Shown here: positions 37,232 through 45,634 of the stretch, piece by piece | Layout: each line of letters starts with the position of its first letter | Position numbering within the stretch: the first letter of the stretch is position 1 | Origin: an uncultured Oscillospiraceae bacterium | GTDB lineage: Bacteria; Bacillota; Clostridia; Oscillospirales; Oscillospiraceae | Length of the DNA stretch: 48,610 nucleotides | Direction of reading: 5' to 3' | Assembly (NCBI GenBank): GCA_947632155.1 | Contig: CANROF010000014.1 | Span: 1-48,610 of the forward strand | Position numbers and translations under genes: made by a program | Notes under the pieces: model-generated | What the model was told of the DNA's origin: nothing | Seen by the model: only the letters and a program-made list of their open reading frames with translations | Databases searched by the model: none

Positions 37232-38563
37232 ATGAGCCATTACAGTAAGGAAGACATCATCCGCATGGTGGAGGAGCAGGACGTAGAGTTCATCCGTATG
37301 CAGTTCACCGACATTTTCGGACAGCTCAAGAACGTCGCCATCACCAAAAGCCAGATTCAGAAGGCCGTGAACAACCAGATCATGATCGACGGAAGCTCCA
37401 TCGAGGGCTTCGTGCGCATCCATGAGTCCGACCAGTATCTCTATCCCGACCTTGACAGCTTCACCGTCCTGCCCTGGCGGCCCCAGTACGGCAAGGTGGC
37501 GCGGCTCATCTGCGACGTCTACAATCCCGACGGAACGCCCTTTGTGGGCGACCCCCGGGGCGTTCTGAAGAAGGAGCTCAAGAAGGCCGCGGACCTGGGC
37601 TACAGCTTCAACGTGGGCCCCGAGTGCGAGTTCTTCCTCTTTGAGACGGACGACGAGGGCCGTCCCACCACCAAGACCGGCGACGAGGCGGGGTATTTCG
37701 ACCTGGGGCCTCTCGACCACGGCGAGGGCACCCGGCGCGAGATCTGCCTCAACCTCGAGGCCATGGGCTTTGAGATCGAGGCCTCCCACCACGAGGTGGC
37801 CGCCGGTCAGCACGAGATCGACTTTAAGTACGACGAGGCCCTCCGCGCCGCCGACAAGATCATGACCTTCAAGCTGGCGGTGAAGACCGTGGCCCAGAAG
37901 AACGGCCTGCACGCCACCTTCATGCCCAAGCCCATCTTCGGCATCAACGGCTCCGGTATGCACACCAATATGTCCCTCTTCAAGGACGGCAAGAACGTCT
38001 TCTACGATCCCGCGGACCCCAGGGGCCTCTCCAAGGAGTGCTACAGCTTCATCGCCGGCCTTCTGGCCCACGTCCGGGGCATGGCGGCCATCACGAATCC
38101 GCTGGTGAACTCCTACAAGCGGCTGGTGCCCGGATACGAGGCCCCCTGCTATCTGGCCTGGTCCGCCTCCAACCGCTCCGCCCTCATCCGAATCCCCGCC
38201 GCCCGGGGGCAGTCCACCCGCGTGGAGCTCCGGTGCCCCGATCCCTCCTGCAACCCCTACCTGGAGCTGGCCTGCTGCCTGGCCGCCGGCCTCGACGGCA
38301 TTGAGAAGGGCCTGACGCCCCCGGCGGAGATCACCGAGAACATCTTCGCCATGGACCGCAAGACCCGCCACGCCCACGGCATCCACTCCCTGCCCGGGAA
38401 TCTCCACGAGGCCATCGAGGAGCTGGAAAAGGATGAGCTCATCTGCCAGACCCTTGGCGAGCACGTCATGGAGCAGTACACCCAGGGCAAGCGCAAGGAG
38501 TGGGACGCCTACAGGACCTACGTCTCCGATTGGGAGATCGACAAGTACATTGTAACCTACTGA
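37232..38563 (+). CDS. glnA: Glutamine synthetase type I (GSI-alpha)
   Basis: 443 residues, the length of Gram-positive GSI-alpha enzymes. Motifs: [11 protein letters not shown] near 32, IDGSSIEGF (Ser-rich loop) near 54, [11 protein letters not shown] near 130, and the ATP/ammonia-site segments [20 protein letters not shown] and [20 protein letters not shown]. The C-terminal region has [17 protein letters not shown] and [20 protein letters not shown]. It makes glutamine from glutamate, ammonia and ATP in the cytoplasm. The adenylylation-site Tyr region of GSI-beta is absent, so control is by feedback or regulator binding. ATG 37232 follows AAAGGAGC. First gene of the nitrogen block; leader with attenuator. 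Confidence 0.96.
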   Translation: MSHYSKEDIIRMVEEQDVEFIRMQFTDIFGQLKNVAITKSQIQKAVNNQIMIDGSSIEGFVRIHESDQYLYPDLDSFTVLPWRPQYGKVARLICDVYNPDGTPFVGDPRGVLKKELKKAADLGYSFNVGPECEFFLFETDDEGRPTTKTGDEAGYFDLGPLDHGEGTRREICLNLEAMGFEIEASHHEVAAGQHEIDFKYDEALRAADKIMTFKLAVKTVAQKNGLHATFMPKPIFGINGSGMHTNMSLFKDGKNVFYDPADPRGLSKECYSFIAGLLAHVRGMAAITNPLVNSYKRLVPGYEAPCYLAWSASNRSALIRIPAARGQSTRVELRCPDPSCNPYLELACCLAAGLDGIEKGLTPPAEITENIFAMDRKTRHAHGIHSLPGNLHEAIEELEKDELICQTLGEHVMEQYTQGKRKEWDAYRTYVSDWEIDKYIVTY

Positions 38564-38569
38564 TCTGGC

Positions 38570-38689
38570 TTGAAAGGCCGTTCCGGCCTTTCAAGGCCAA
38601 GGGGAACGTGCGGTGTTTTTCCCGACGTACATGCCGCCGGGAAAAATATTGAATAATGAGCTTTCCGGGGCGGGCTTGGCGCCCGCCCC
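38570..38689 (+). repeat. Modular 3'-UTR hairpin element, copy 4 (reduced)
   Basis: Starts six bases after the glnA stop. H1 TTGAAAGGCCG-TTC-CGGCCTTTCAA (38570-38594), then GGCCAAGGGGAACGTGCGG, then directly an H4-like TTTTTCCC/GGGAAAAA (38616-38646) with a loop containing TACATG, then TATTGAAT. H2 and H3 are missing. A short palindrome GGGGCGGGC/GCCCGCCCC (38667-38689) follows. Confidence 0.8.
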
Positions 38690-38713
38690 TATCGCATTTG
38701 GGGGTGAAAACCC

Positions 38714-39244
38714 GTGATACGTACAGTTGTCGCCTTTGAAAAGGACGAATCCAGGGACAAGATCGCCGATATGCTGGAGCGCTCCGGCATCGCGGTGCGC
38801 TACCGCTGCCGCTCCGGGGCGGAGGTCCTGAGAGCGGTGAAGACCATGGGCTCCGGCGTGGTCATATGCGGCCACAAGCTGACGGACATGTCGTCGGGAC
38901 AGCTCGCCCACGAGCTCCACGGCATGGCGAAATTTCTGGTCCTGGCAAAGCAGTCGCAGCTTGAGCTCATGGACGACCCGGACACCTTCAAGCTGCCCAT
39001 TCCCATCTCCGCCGCGGAGCTCCGGGGCAGCGTCAATATCCTCATTCAGCTTGACGAGATAACCGCCCGGGCCCAGCTCCCCCAGCGCAGCGAGGAGGAG
39101 CGGGAGATGATACGCCGGGCCAAGGAGCTCTTGATGGAGTCCCGGGGCTTTACCGAGGCGGAGGCCCACCGCTATCTCCAGAAGCGCAGCATGGAGACAG
39201 GCATGAAGCTCCCCGAGACTGCGCGGCAGATACTGGAAATGTAA
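38714..39244 (+). CDS. ANTAR-domain RNA-binding antiterminator with pseudo-receiver domain
   Basis: 176 residues. The N-terminal part (1-115) has a response-regulator fold pattern (TVVAFEKDESRDKIADMLER, VVICGHKLTDMSSG, KFLVLAKQSQLE), but the phospho-acceptor Asp expected after VVIC is Gly-His. It therefore should not be phosphorylated in the standard way. The C-terminal ANTAR domain (about 120-174; EREMIRRAKELLMESRGFTE, AEAHRYLQKRSMETGMKLPE) carries the characteristic AK-LLM...G-E-EAHRYLQ...M pattern. ANTAR proteins bind tandem small hairpins in nascent RNA and prevent termination; in Clostridia many control nitrogen genes. GTG 38714 follows GGGGGTG. It sits between glnA and gltB, whose leader region has no terminator. 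Confidence 0.9.
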   Translation: MIRTVVAFEKDESRDKIADMLERSGIAVRYRCRSGAEVLRAVKTMGSGVVICGHKLTDMSSGQLAHELHGMAKFLVLAKQSQLELMDDPDTFKLPIPISAAELRGSVNILIQLDEITARAQLPQRSEEEREMIRRAKELLMESRGFTEAEAHRYLQKRSMETGMKLPETARQILEM

Positions 39245-39314
39245 TACTAATATTCATTTACAAATACTTACTAAAATTGAAACCTCCTACCCCACAACAA
39301 GGACGTGATGGGAT

Positions 39315-42300
39315 ATGTCAGATAATCAGACAAAACAAAATACGGGCCTCTACGACCCGCGGTTTGAGCACGACGCCTGTGGCATCGGCGCGGTGGTGAG
39401 CCTCAGGGGCGTCAAGACCCACAAGACGGTGGACGACGCTTTGAAGATCGTGGAGCGCCTGGAGCACCGGGCGGGACGTGACGCCGCCGGGGAGACGGGC
39501 GACGGCGTGGGCATCATGCTCCAGATCAGCCACAGCTTTTTTAAAAAGGCCGCTTCGCGTCTGGGGCTGGAGCTCCCCGGCGAGCGGGACTACGGCCTGG
39601 GGATGTTCTTCTTCCCCCGGGACATCGTGGCCCGCAGCCAGGCCAAGCGGATGCTGGAGATCATCGCCGCCAAGGACGGGCTCGAGTTCCTGGGCTGGCG
39701 GGACGTGCCGGTGGACCCCTCCATTTTGGGGAAAAAGGCCCTGGACTGTATGCCCTACATCGCCCAGTGCTTCATCAAAAGGCCGGAGAACGTGGAGCGG
39801 GGCCTGCCCTTTGACAGGCTCCTCTACGTCATACGCCGGGAGTTTGAGCAGTCCAACGACAACACCTATGTGCTGAGCCTCTCCTCCCGCACCGTGGTCT
39901 ACAAGGGGATGTTCCTGGTCCACCAGCTCCGCAGGTTCTACCTGGACCTCCAAAGCCCGGACTACCGCTCCGCCATCGCCCTCGTACACTCCCGCTTTTC
40001 CACCAACACCAACCCGAGCTGGGAGCGGGCCCACCCCAACCGGCTCATCCTCCACAACGGCGAGATCAACACCATCCGGGGCAACATCGACCGCATGGTG
40101 GCCCGGGAGGAGACGATGCGCTCCGACATTTTGGAGCCCTACATGGACCGCATCCTCCCGGTGGTGAATCCCAACGGCTCGGACTCCGCCATGCTGGACA
40201 ACACCCTGGAATTTTTGATGATGAGCGGCATGGAGCTCCCCATGGCCGTGATGATCCTCCTGCCCGAGCCCTGGCAGCACGCGGACCTCTCCGCCGACAG
40301 CGCCAAGCAGGACATGTACCACTACTACGCCACCATGATGGAGCCCTGGGACGGCCCCGCAGCGGTGCTCTTCTCCGACGGCGACCGGGTGGGCGCGGTG
40401 CTGGACCGCAACGGCCTGCGGCCCGCGCGCTACTACGTCACCGACGACGACTACCTAATCCTGTCCTCCGAGGTGGGGGTCCTGGACATCCCCGAGGAGC
40501 GTATCCGGCAAAAGGGGCGGCTCCAGCCCGGGCGGATGCTCTTGGCCGACACCGTGGAGAAGCGCATCATCTCCGATGAGGAGCTGAAGGCCCGCTACGC
40601 CGCCTCCCAGCCCTACGGCGAGTGGCTGGACGCCAACCTTGTGCGCCTGCGGGAGCTGCCCATCCCCAACAAAAAGGTGCCCATCCACTCCCAGGACCAG
40701 CGGGACCGGCTCTACAAGGCCTTCGGCTACACCTACGAGGACGTGCGGGGCGTCATCCTCCCCATGGCCCGCACAGGCAGCGAGCAGACCGCCGCCATGG
40801 GCACGGACATCCCCCTGGCGGTGCTCAGCGAGAAGCACCAGCCCCTATTCAACTACTTCAAGCAGCTCTTCGCCCAGGTGACCAATCCCCCCATCGACGC
40901 CATCCGGGAGGAGATCGTCACGGACACCACCGTCTACGTGGGCTCCGACGGCAACCTCCTGTGCGACAGGCCCGAAAACTGCCGGGTGCTGGAGATTCAC
41001 AATCCCATCCTCTCGGGCGTGGACATGCTGAAAATACGCTCCATGAACAAGCCCGGCTTCAAGGTGGAGACTGTCTCCATCCTCTACTACAAAAACACCC
41101 CCCTGGAGCGGGCTGTTGACAGGCTCTTTATCGCCTGCGACAGGGCCTACCGGAACGGGGCCAACATCATCATCCTCTCGGACCGGGGCGTGGACGAAAA
41201 CCACGTGGCGATACCGTCCTTACTCGCTGTCTCCGCCATGGAGCAGTACCTGGTCCGCACGAAAAAGCGCACCGCCGTGTCCGTTATTTTGGAGTCCGGC
41301 GAGCCCCGGGACGTCCACCACTTCGCCACGCTCTTGGGCTACGGCGCCCGGGCGGTCTACCCCTACCTGGCCCACGAGTGCATCGCGGAGCTCATTGAAA
41401 AATCCATGCTGGACAAGGACTTTTACGCCGCGGTGGACGACTACAACCTGGCGGTGCTCCACGGCATCGTGAAGATCGCCTCCAAAATGGGCATCTCCAC
41501 CATCCAGTCCTACCAGTCGGCCCAGATCTTTGAGGCCGTGGGCATCAAAAAAGAGGTCATCGACAAATACTTCACCAACACCGTCTCCCGTGTGGGCGGC
41601 GTGGGCCTGGAGGAGATCGGCGAGGGCGTGGAATACCGCCACTCCCGGGCCTTCGATCCCCTGGGCCTCGGCGTGGACCCCACCCTGGACTCCACCGGCG
41701 TCCACTCCCTGCGCTCCGGCGAGGACAAGGAGGACCACATGTACGATCCTCTCACCATCCTCACCCTCCAGCGGGCCACGCGGGCCGGGGACTACAAGCT
41801 CTTCAAGGAGTACTCCGCCCGGGTGGACTCCGACGCCGTGCCCCACACCCTCCGGGGGCTTCTGCGCTTCGACTACCCCGCGGAGGGTATCCCCATCGAC
41901 GAGGTGGAGAGCGTGGACGAGATCGTGAAGCGCTTCAAGACCGGCGCCATGTCCTACGGCTCCATCTCCCAGGAGGCCCACGAGTGCCTGGCTGTGGCCA
42001 TGAACACCCTCCATGGCAAGTCCAACTCCGGCGAGGGCGGCGAGCTGCCCGAGCGGCTGGGCACGATCCGGGGCTCCGCCATCAAGCAGGTGGCCTCCGG
42101 GCGCTTCGGCGTCACCAGCGAATACCTGGTGTCCGCCCGGGAGATTCAAATCAAAATGGCCCAGGGCGCCAAGCCCGGGGAGGGCGGGCACCTGCCGGGG
42201 AAGAAGGTCTACCCCTGGATCGCCAAGACCCGCTACTCCACCCCCGGCGTGGCCCTGATCTCTCCCCCGCCCCACCACGACATCTACTCCATTGAAGATT

Positions 42301-43847
42301 TAGCCCAATTGATATACGATTTGAAGTCCGCCAACCGCTATGCCGACATCGCGGTGAAGCTCGTTTCCGAGGCGGGCGTCGGCACCATCGCCGCGGGCGT
42401 TGCCAAGGCCGGGGCCCAGACGGTGCTCATCTCCGGCTACGACGGCGGCACCGGCGCGGCCCCCAAGACGAGCATCCACGACGCGGGGCTCCCCTGGGAG
42501 CTGGGCGTGGCGGAGACACACCAGACCTTGGTGCAAAACGGCCTGCGCCGCCGGGTCCGCATCGAGACGGACGGCAAGCTCATGACCGGCCGGGACGTGG
42601 CTATCGCCTGTATGCTGGGGGCCGAGGAATTCGGCTTCGCCACCGCGCCCCTCATCACCCTGGGGTGCGTCATGATGCGGGTGTGCAACCTGGACACCTG
42701 CCCCATGGGCGTCGCCACGCAAAACCCGGAGCTGCGGAAGAGATTTTGCGGCAAGCCCGAGTACGTCATGAATTTCATGCGCTTCGTGGCCCAGGAGCTC
42801 CGGGAGATCATGGCGCGCCTCGGCGTGCGCACGGTGAACGAGCTGGTGGGCCGCACGGACCTTTTGAAGGTCCGGGAAAAGCAGGTCACCCACCGGGCGG
42901 CCAGCGTGGACCTCTCCTCCCTGCTCAGGAGCGAATACTCCGTCCCCCAGCACTTTGAGGCGGACGCGGTGTACGATTTCGGCCTGGAGAGGACAAAGGA
43001 CCTGGCCCAGCTCCTGCCAAAGCTGGACCTGGACAAGGGCTCCGCCTCCCTGGACATCGAGGTCGGCAACACCGACCGGGCCTTCGGGGCCATCCTGGGC
43101 TCCGAGATCACCCGGAAATACAAAAATACCCTGCCCGAGGACGCCTTCACGGTGAACTGCCGCGGCGCGGGGGGACAGTCCTTCGGGGCCTTCATCCCCA
43201 GGGGGCTGACGCTGAACTTGGTCGGCGACTCCAACGACTACTTCGGCAAGGGCCTCTCCGGCGGAAAGCTCACCGTGCGGCCCCCGGAGAGCGCCCGGTA
43301 TAAGGCCGGGGAGAACATCATCATCGGCAACGTGGCCCTCTACGGCGCCACGGCGGGGAAGGCGTTTATCGCCGGCCTTGCCGGGGAGCGCTTCGCCGTC
43401 CGCAACTCCGGCGCTTACGCCGTGGTGGAGGGCGTGGGCGACCACGGCTGCGAGTACATGACCGGCGGCCGCGTGGCGGTCCTGGGCCCCGTGGGGCGGA
43501 ATTTCGCGGCCGGTATGTCCGGCGGCATCGCCTACGTCTGGGACGGCAAGCGGGACCTCTACAAGCGGGTGAACAAGTCCATGGTGGACCTCATGCCGCT
43601 GTCCGAAAAGCACGACATCGAGGAGCTCCACGCCCTCATCGAGGAGCACTGGAGGGCCACGGGCTCCGCCCGGGCCAGGGAGATATTGGACGGCTTTGCC
43701 GGGAGCGTGGAGCTTTTCAAGAAGATCATGCCCCGGGACTACGACCGGATGCTCCGGGCCATCTCCCAGTTTGAGGAGCGGGGCATGGGCTACGAGGCCG
43801 CCCAGGAGGAGGCATTTTACCTGATCACCAGAGGGGGCGAGGCGTAA
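39315..43847 (+). CDS. gltB: Glutamate synthase large subunit
   Basis: 1510 residues. Class II glutamine amidotransferase domain (about 22-420); Cys22 in PRFEHDACGIGAV becomes the N-terminal nucleophile after removal of the leader peptide. Central domain about 470-760. FMN-binding synthase domain about 820-1190 (SYGSISQEAHECLAVAMNTL, GEGGELPERLG, ISGYDGGTGAAP). [3Fe-4S] cysteines in LGCVMMRVCNLDTCPMGVAT near 1120. C-terminal GXGXG beta-helix (about 1240-1480). It transfers the amide of glutamine to 2-oxoglutarate through an internal ammonia tunnel. ATG follows AAGGACGTG. The TAA is one base before gltD. Confidence 0.97.
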   Translation: MSDNQTKQNTGLYDPRFEHDACGIGAVVSLRGVKTHKTVDDALKIVERLEHRAGRDAAGETGDGVGIMLQISHSFFKKAASRLGLELPGERDYGLGMFFFPRDIVARSQAKRMLEIIAAKDGLEFLGWRDVPVDPSILGKKALDCMPYIAQCFIKRPENVERGLPFDRLLYVIRREFEQSNDNTYVLSLSSRTVVYKGMFLVHQLRRFYLDLQSPDYRSAIALVHSRFSTNTNPSWERAHPNRLILHNGEINTIRGNIDRMVAREETMRSDILEPYMDRILPVVNPNGSDSAMLDNTLEFLMMSGMELPMAVMILLPEPWQHADLSADSAKQDMYHYYATMMEPWDGPAAVLFSDGDRVGAVLDRNGLRPARYYVTDDDYLILSSEVGVLDIPEERIRQKGRLQPGRMLLADTVEKRIISDEELKARYAASQPYGEWLDANLVRLRELPIPNKKVPIHSQDQRDRLYKAFGYTYEDVRGVILPMARTGSEQTAAMGTDIPLAVLSEKHQPLFNYFKQLFAQVTNPPIDAIREEIVTDTTVYVGSDGNLLCDRPENCRVLEIHNPILSGVDMLKIRSMNKPGFKVETVSILYYKNTPLERAVDRLFIACDRAYRNGANIIILSDRGVDENHVAIPSLLAVSAMEQYLVRTKKRTAVSVILESGEPRDVHHFATLLGYGARAVYPYLAHECIAELIEKSMLDKDFYAAVDDYNLAVLHGIVKIASKMGISTIQSYQSAQIFEAVGIKKEVIDKYFTNTVSRVGGVGLEEIGEGVEYRHSRAFDPLGLGVDPTLDSTGVHSLRSGEDKEDHMYDPLTILTLQRATRAGDYKLFKEYSARVDSDAVPHTLRGLLRFDYPAEGIPIDEVESVDEIVKRFKTGAMSYGSISQEAHECLAVAMNTLHGKSNSGEGGELPERLGTIRGSAIKQVASGRFGVTSEYLVSAREIQIKMAQGAKPGEGGHLPGKKVYPWIAKTRYSTPGVALISPPPHHDIYSIEDLAQLIYDLKSANRYADIAVKLVSEAGVGTIAAGVAKAGAQTVLISGYDGGTGAAPKTSIHDAGLPWELGVAETHQTLVQNGLRRRVRIETDGKLMTGRDVAIACMLGAEEFGFATAPLITLGCVMMRVCNLDTCPMGVATQNPELRKRFCGKPEYVMNFMRFVAQELREIMARLGVRTVNELVGRTDLLKVREKQVTHRAASVDLSSLLRSEYSVPQHFEADAVYDFGLERTKDLAQLLPKLDLDKGSASLDIEVGNTDRAFGAILGSEITRKYKNTLPEDAFTVNCRGAGGQSFGAFIPRGLTLNLVGDSNDYFGKGLSGGKLTVRPPESARYKAGENIIIGNVALYGATAGKAFIAGLAGERFAVRNSGAYAVVEGVGDHGCEYMTGGRVAVLGPVGRNFAAGMSGGIAYVWDGKRDLYKRVNKSMVDLMPLSEKHDIEELHALIEEHWRATGSARAREILDGFAGSVELFKKIMPRDYDRMLRAISQFEERGMGYEAAQEEAFYLITRGGEA

Positions 43848-43848
43848 T

Positions 43849-45327
43849 ATGGGAAAAGCTACCGGATTTATGGAATACAACCGGGAAAATAACGGCTCCG
43901 TGGAGCCCCTGGAGCGGATAAAGAGCTTCAACGAGTTCCATCCGCCCCTCTCCCGGGACGCCCGGATACGCCAGGCCGCCCGGTGCATGGACTGCGGCGT
44001 GCCCTTCTGCCAGTCGGGCATCGCCCTTGGCGGGGCGTTCACCGGGTGCCCCCTCCACAACATGGCCCCGGAGTGGAACGACCTTGTGTACCACGGCAAT
44101 TTTGAGGAGGCCTACAAGCGCCTGCGCAAGACCAACAACTTCCCGGAGTTCACGGGCCGGGTGTGTCCCGCTCTTTGCGAGGCGGCCTGCACCTGCGCCC
44201 TCCACGGGGACGCGGTGACGGTCCGGGAAAACGAGCTCTTTGTTGTGGAGAACGCCTACGCCTCCGGCATCGTCCGGCCCGACATCCCCAAGGTCCGCAC
44301 CGGAAAGCGCGTGGCGGTGGTGGGCTCCGGCCCCGCGGGCCTCGCCGCCGCGGACCAGCTCAATCACCGGGGCCACTCCGTGACGGTCTTTGAAAAGGCC
44401 GACCGGGTGGGCGGTCTGCTCATGTACGGCATCCCCAACATGAAGCTCCAAAAATCCGTCATCGACCGACGGGTGGAGCTGATGCGCGCCGAGGGCGTGG
44501 AGTTCAAGACAAACGCCGACGTCGGGCGCGACGTGGCCGCGGGGGGGCTGGCGGCGGTGTTCGACGCCGTGATCCTCTGCTGCGGGGCCAAAAAGGCCCG
44601 GGACCTGAAGGTCCCGGGGCGGGACGCCGGGGGCGTATACTTCGCCGTGGACTTTTTGACCTCCACCACCAAGAGCCTTCTGGACAGCAACCTCAAGGCC
44701 GGGACGTACATCTCCGCCCGCGGCAAAAACGTGGTGGTGGTGGGCGGCGGCGACACGGGCAACGACTGCGTGGGGACCTGCGTGCGCCACGGCTGCGCCA
44801 GCGTCACCCAGCTTGAGATGATGCCCCGTCCCCCCAAGGAGCGGGGGGAGAACAACCCCTGGCCCGAGTGGCCCCGGGTGGAAAAGACCGACTACGGCCA
44901 GCAGGAGGCCATCGCCGTCTTCGGACATGACCCGCGCCTTTACCAGCGCACGGTGAAGGAGATCGCGGCCGGGGAGGACGGGAATATAAAGGAGATCGTC
45001 ACCGTCTCCCTGATGCCCCGGAGTGAGAACGGCCGGACCGTGATGGTCCCGGTGGAGGGCTCCGAGGAGACGCTGCCCTGTGAGCTTTTGCTCATCGCGG
45101 CGGGCTTTGTGGGGACGGAGAGCTACATCCCGGAGGCCTTCGGCCTCGCCACCGACGCCCGGGGCAACATCGCCACCCACGAGGGGTTCCGCACCTCCCT
45201 CCCCAACGTCTTCGCCGCCGGCGACACCCGGCGCGGGCAGTCTCTCGTCGTCCACGCCATCGCCGAGGGCCGCGCCGCGGCCCGTCAGGTGGATGAATTC
45301 TTAATGGGATATACGAATCTTATTTAA
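43849..45327 (+). CDS. gltD: Glutamate synthase small subunit
   Basis: 492 residues. N-terminal two-cluster ferredoxin-like part: CMDCGVPFC, GCPLHNMAPEWN and CPALCEAACTCAL. FAD-binding GSGPAGLAAADQLNHRGHSV near 160, NADPH-binding NVVVVGGGDTGNDC near 300, and a C-terminal FAD segment NVFAAGDTRRGQSLVVHAI. It supplies electrons from NAD(P)H to the FMN/Fe-S centres of GltB. It starts one base after gltB, so the two are coupled. The stop is followed at six bases by repeat copy 5. Confidence 0.97.
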   Translation: MGKATGFMEYNRENNGSVEPLERIKSFNEFHPPLSRDARIRQAARCMDCGVPFCQSGIALGGAFTGCPLHNMAPEWNDLVYHGNFEEAYKRLRKTNNFPEFTGRVCPALCEAACTCALHGDAVTVRENELFVVENAYASGIVRPDIPKVRTGKRVAVVGSGPAGLAAADQLNHRGHSVTVFEKADRVGGLLMYGIPNMKLQKSVIDRRVELMRAEGVEFKTNADVGRDVAAGGLAAVFDAVILCCGAKKARDLKVPGRDAGGVYFAVDFLTSTTKSLLDSNLKAGTYISARGKNVVVVGGGDTGNDCVGTCVRHGCASVTQLEMMPRPPKERGENNPWPEWPRVEKTDYGQQEAIAVFGHDPRLYQRTVKEIAAGEDGNIKEIVTVSLMPRSENGRTVMVPVEGSEETLPCELLLIAAGFVGTESYIPEAFGLATDARGNIATHEGFRTSLPNVFAAGDTRRGQSLVVHAIAEGRAAARQVDEFLMGYTNLI

Positions 45328-45332
45328 CTGGC

Positions 45333-45459
45333 TTGAAAGGGCGTTGCCCTTTCAATGCCAAAGGGAATATGCCGGTCCCCTGCGGGCACGGCCCGCAGGG
45401 CCGCACACTCCGGGGACCTAAAAGGGCAAATTTTCAAGGCGCATGTCCTTGAAAATTTG
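45333..45459 (+). repeat. Modular 3'-UTR hairpin element, copy 5 (H2 missing)
   Basis: H1 TTGAAAGGGC-GTT-GCCCTTTCAA (45333-45355), AAAGGGAATATGCC, H3 GGTCCCC/GGGGACC (45374-45380/45412-45418) enclosing GGCCC...GGGCC with the same GCACACTCC bulge as copy 2, AAAAGGG, H4 CAAATTTTCAAGG-CGCATGT-CCTTGAAAATTTG (45427-45459). A further TTCGCGCC/GGCGCGAA hairpin follows at about 45470-45489. Confidence 0.82.
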
Positions 45460-45526
45460 ATTAAAATTATTCGCGCCTGCGGGCGCGAAGTCTGCGACGC
45501 ATTTATTTATTATTGTTCATGTCAAA

Positions 45527-45561
45527 AAAGAGCGACGGTGCTTTTTACCGCCGCTCTTTTT
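45527..45561 (+). promoter_or_regulatory. amt leader attenuator matching the glnA element
   Basis: Terminator form: AGAGCGACGGT (45529-45539) with ACCGCCGCTCT (45547-45557), one A-C mismatch, T-tract to 45561. Alternative form: AAAGAGC (45527-45533) pairs with GCTTTTT (45540-45546), closing a six-base loop GACGGT. Same exclusive geometry and same ACGG core as the glnA leader, but loop position 1 is G instead of A. It lies 73 bases upstream of the amt ATG. I could not fix the promoter. Confidence 0.62.
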
Positions 45562-45634
45562 ATATCTTAATCTCTCCGCAGACCCGCAAGGGTGGGGGCC
45601 TTCGGAAAATCTGATTTTCAGGAGGAAACAAAAA

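Noticed and set aside
42300-44099. 599-codon minus-strand ORF opposite gltB/gltD, and other long antisense ORFs (39318-40322, 43825-45255, 37208-38464)
   Set aside because: High GC content makes antisense frames stay open. Their products are rich in Gly/His/Arg/Pro with no domain, and the opposite strand encodes clear enzymes.
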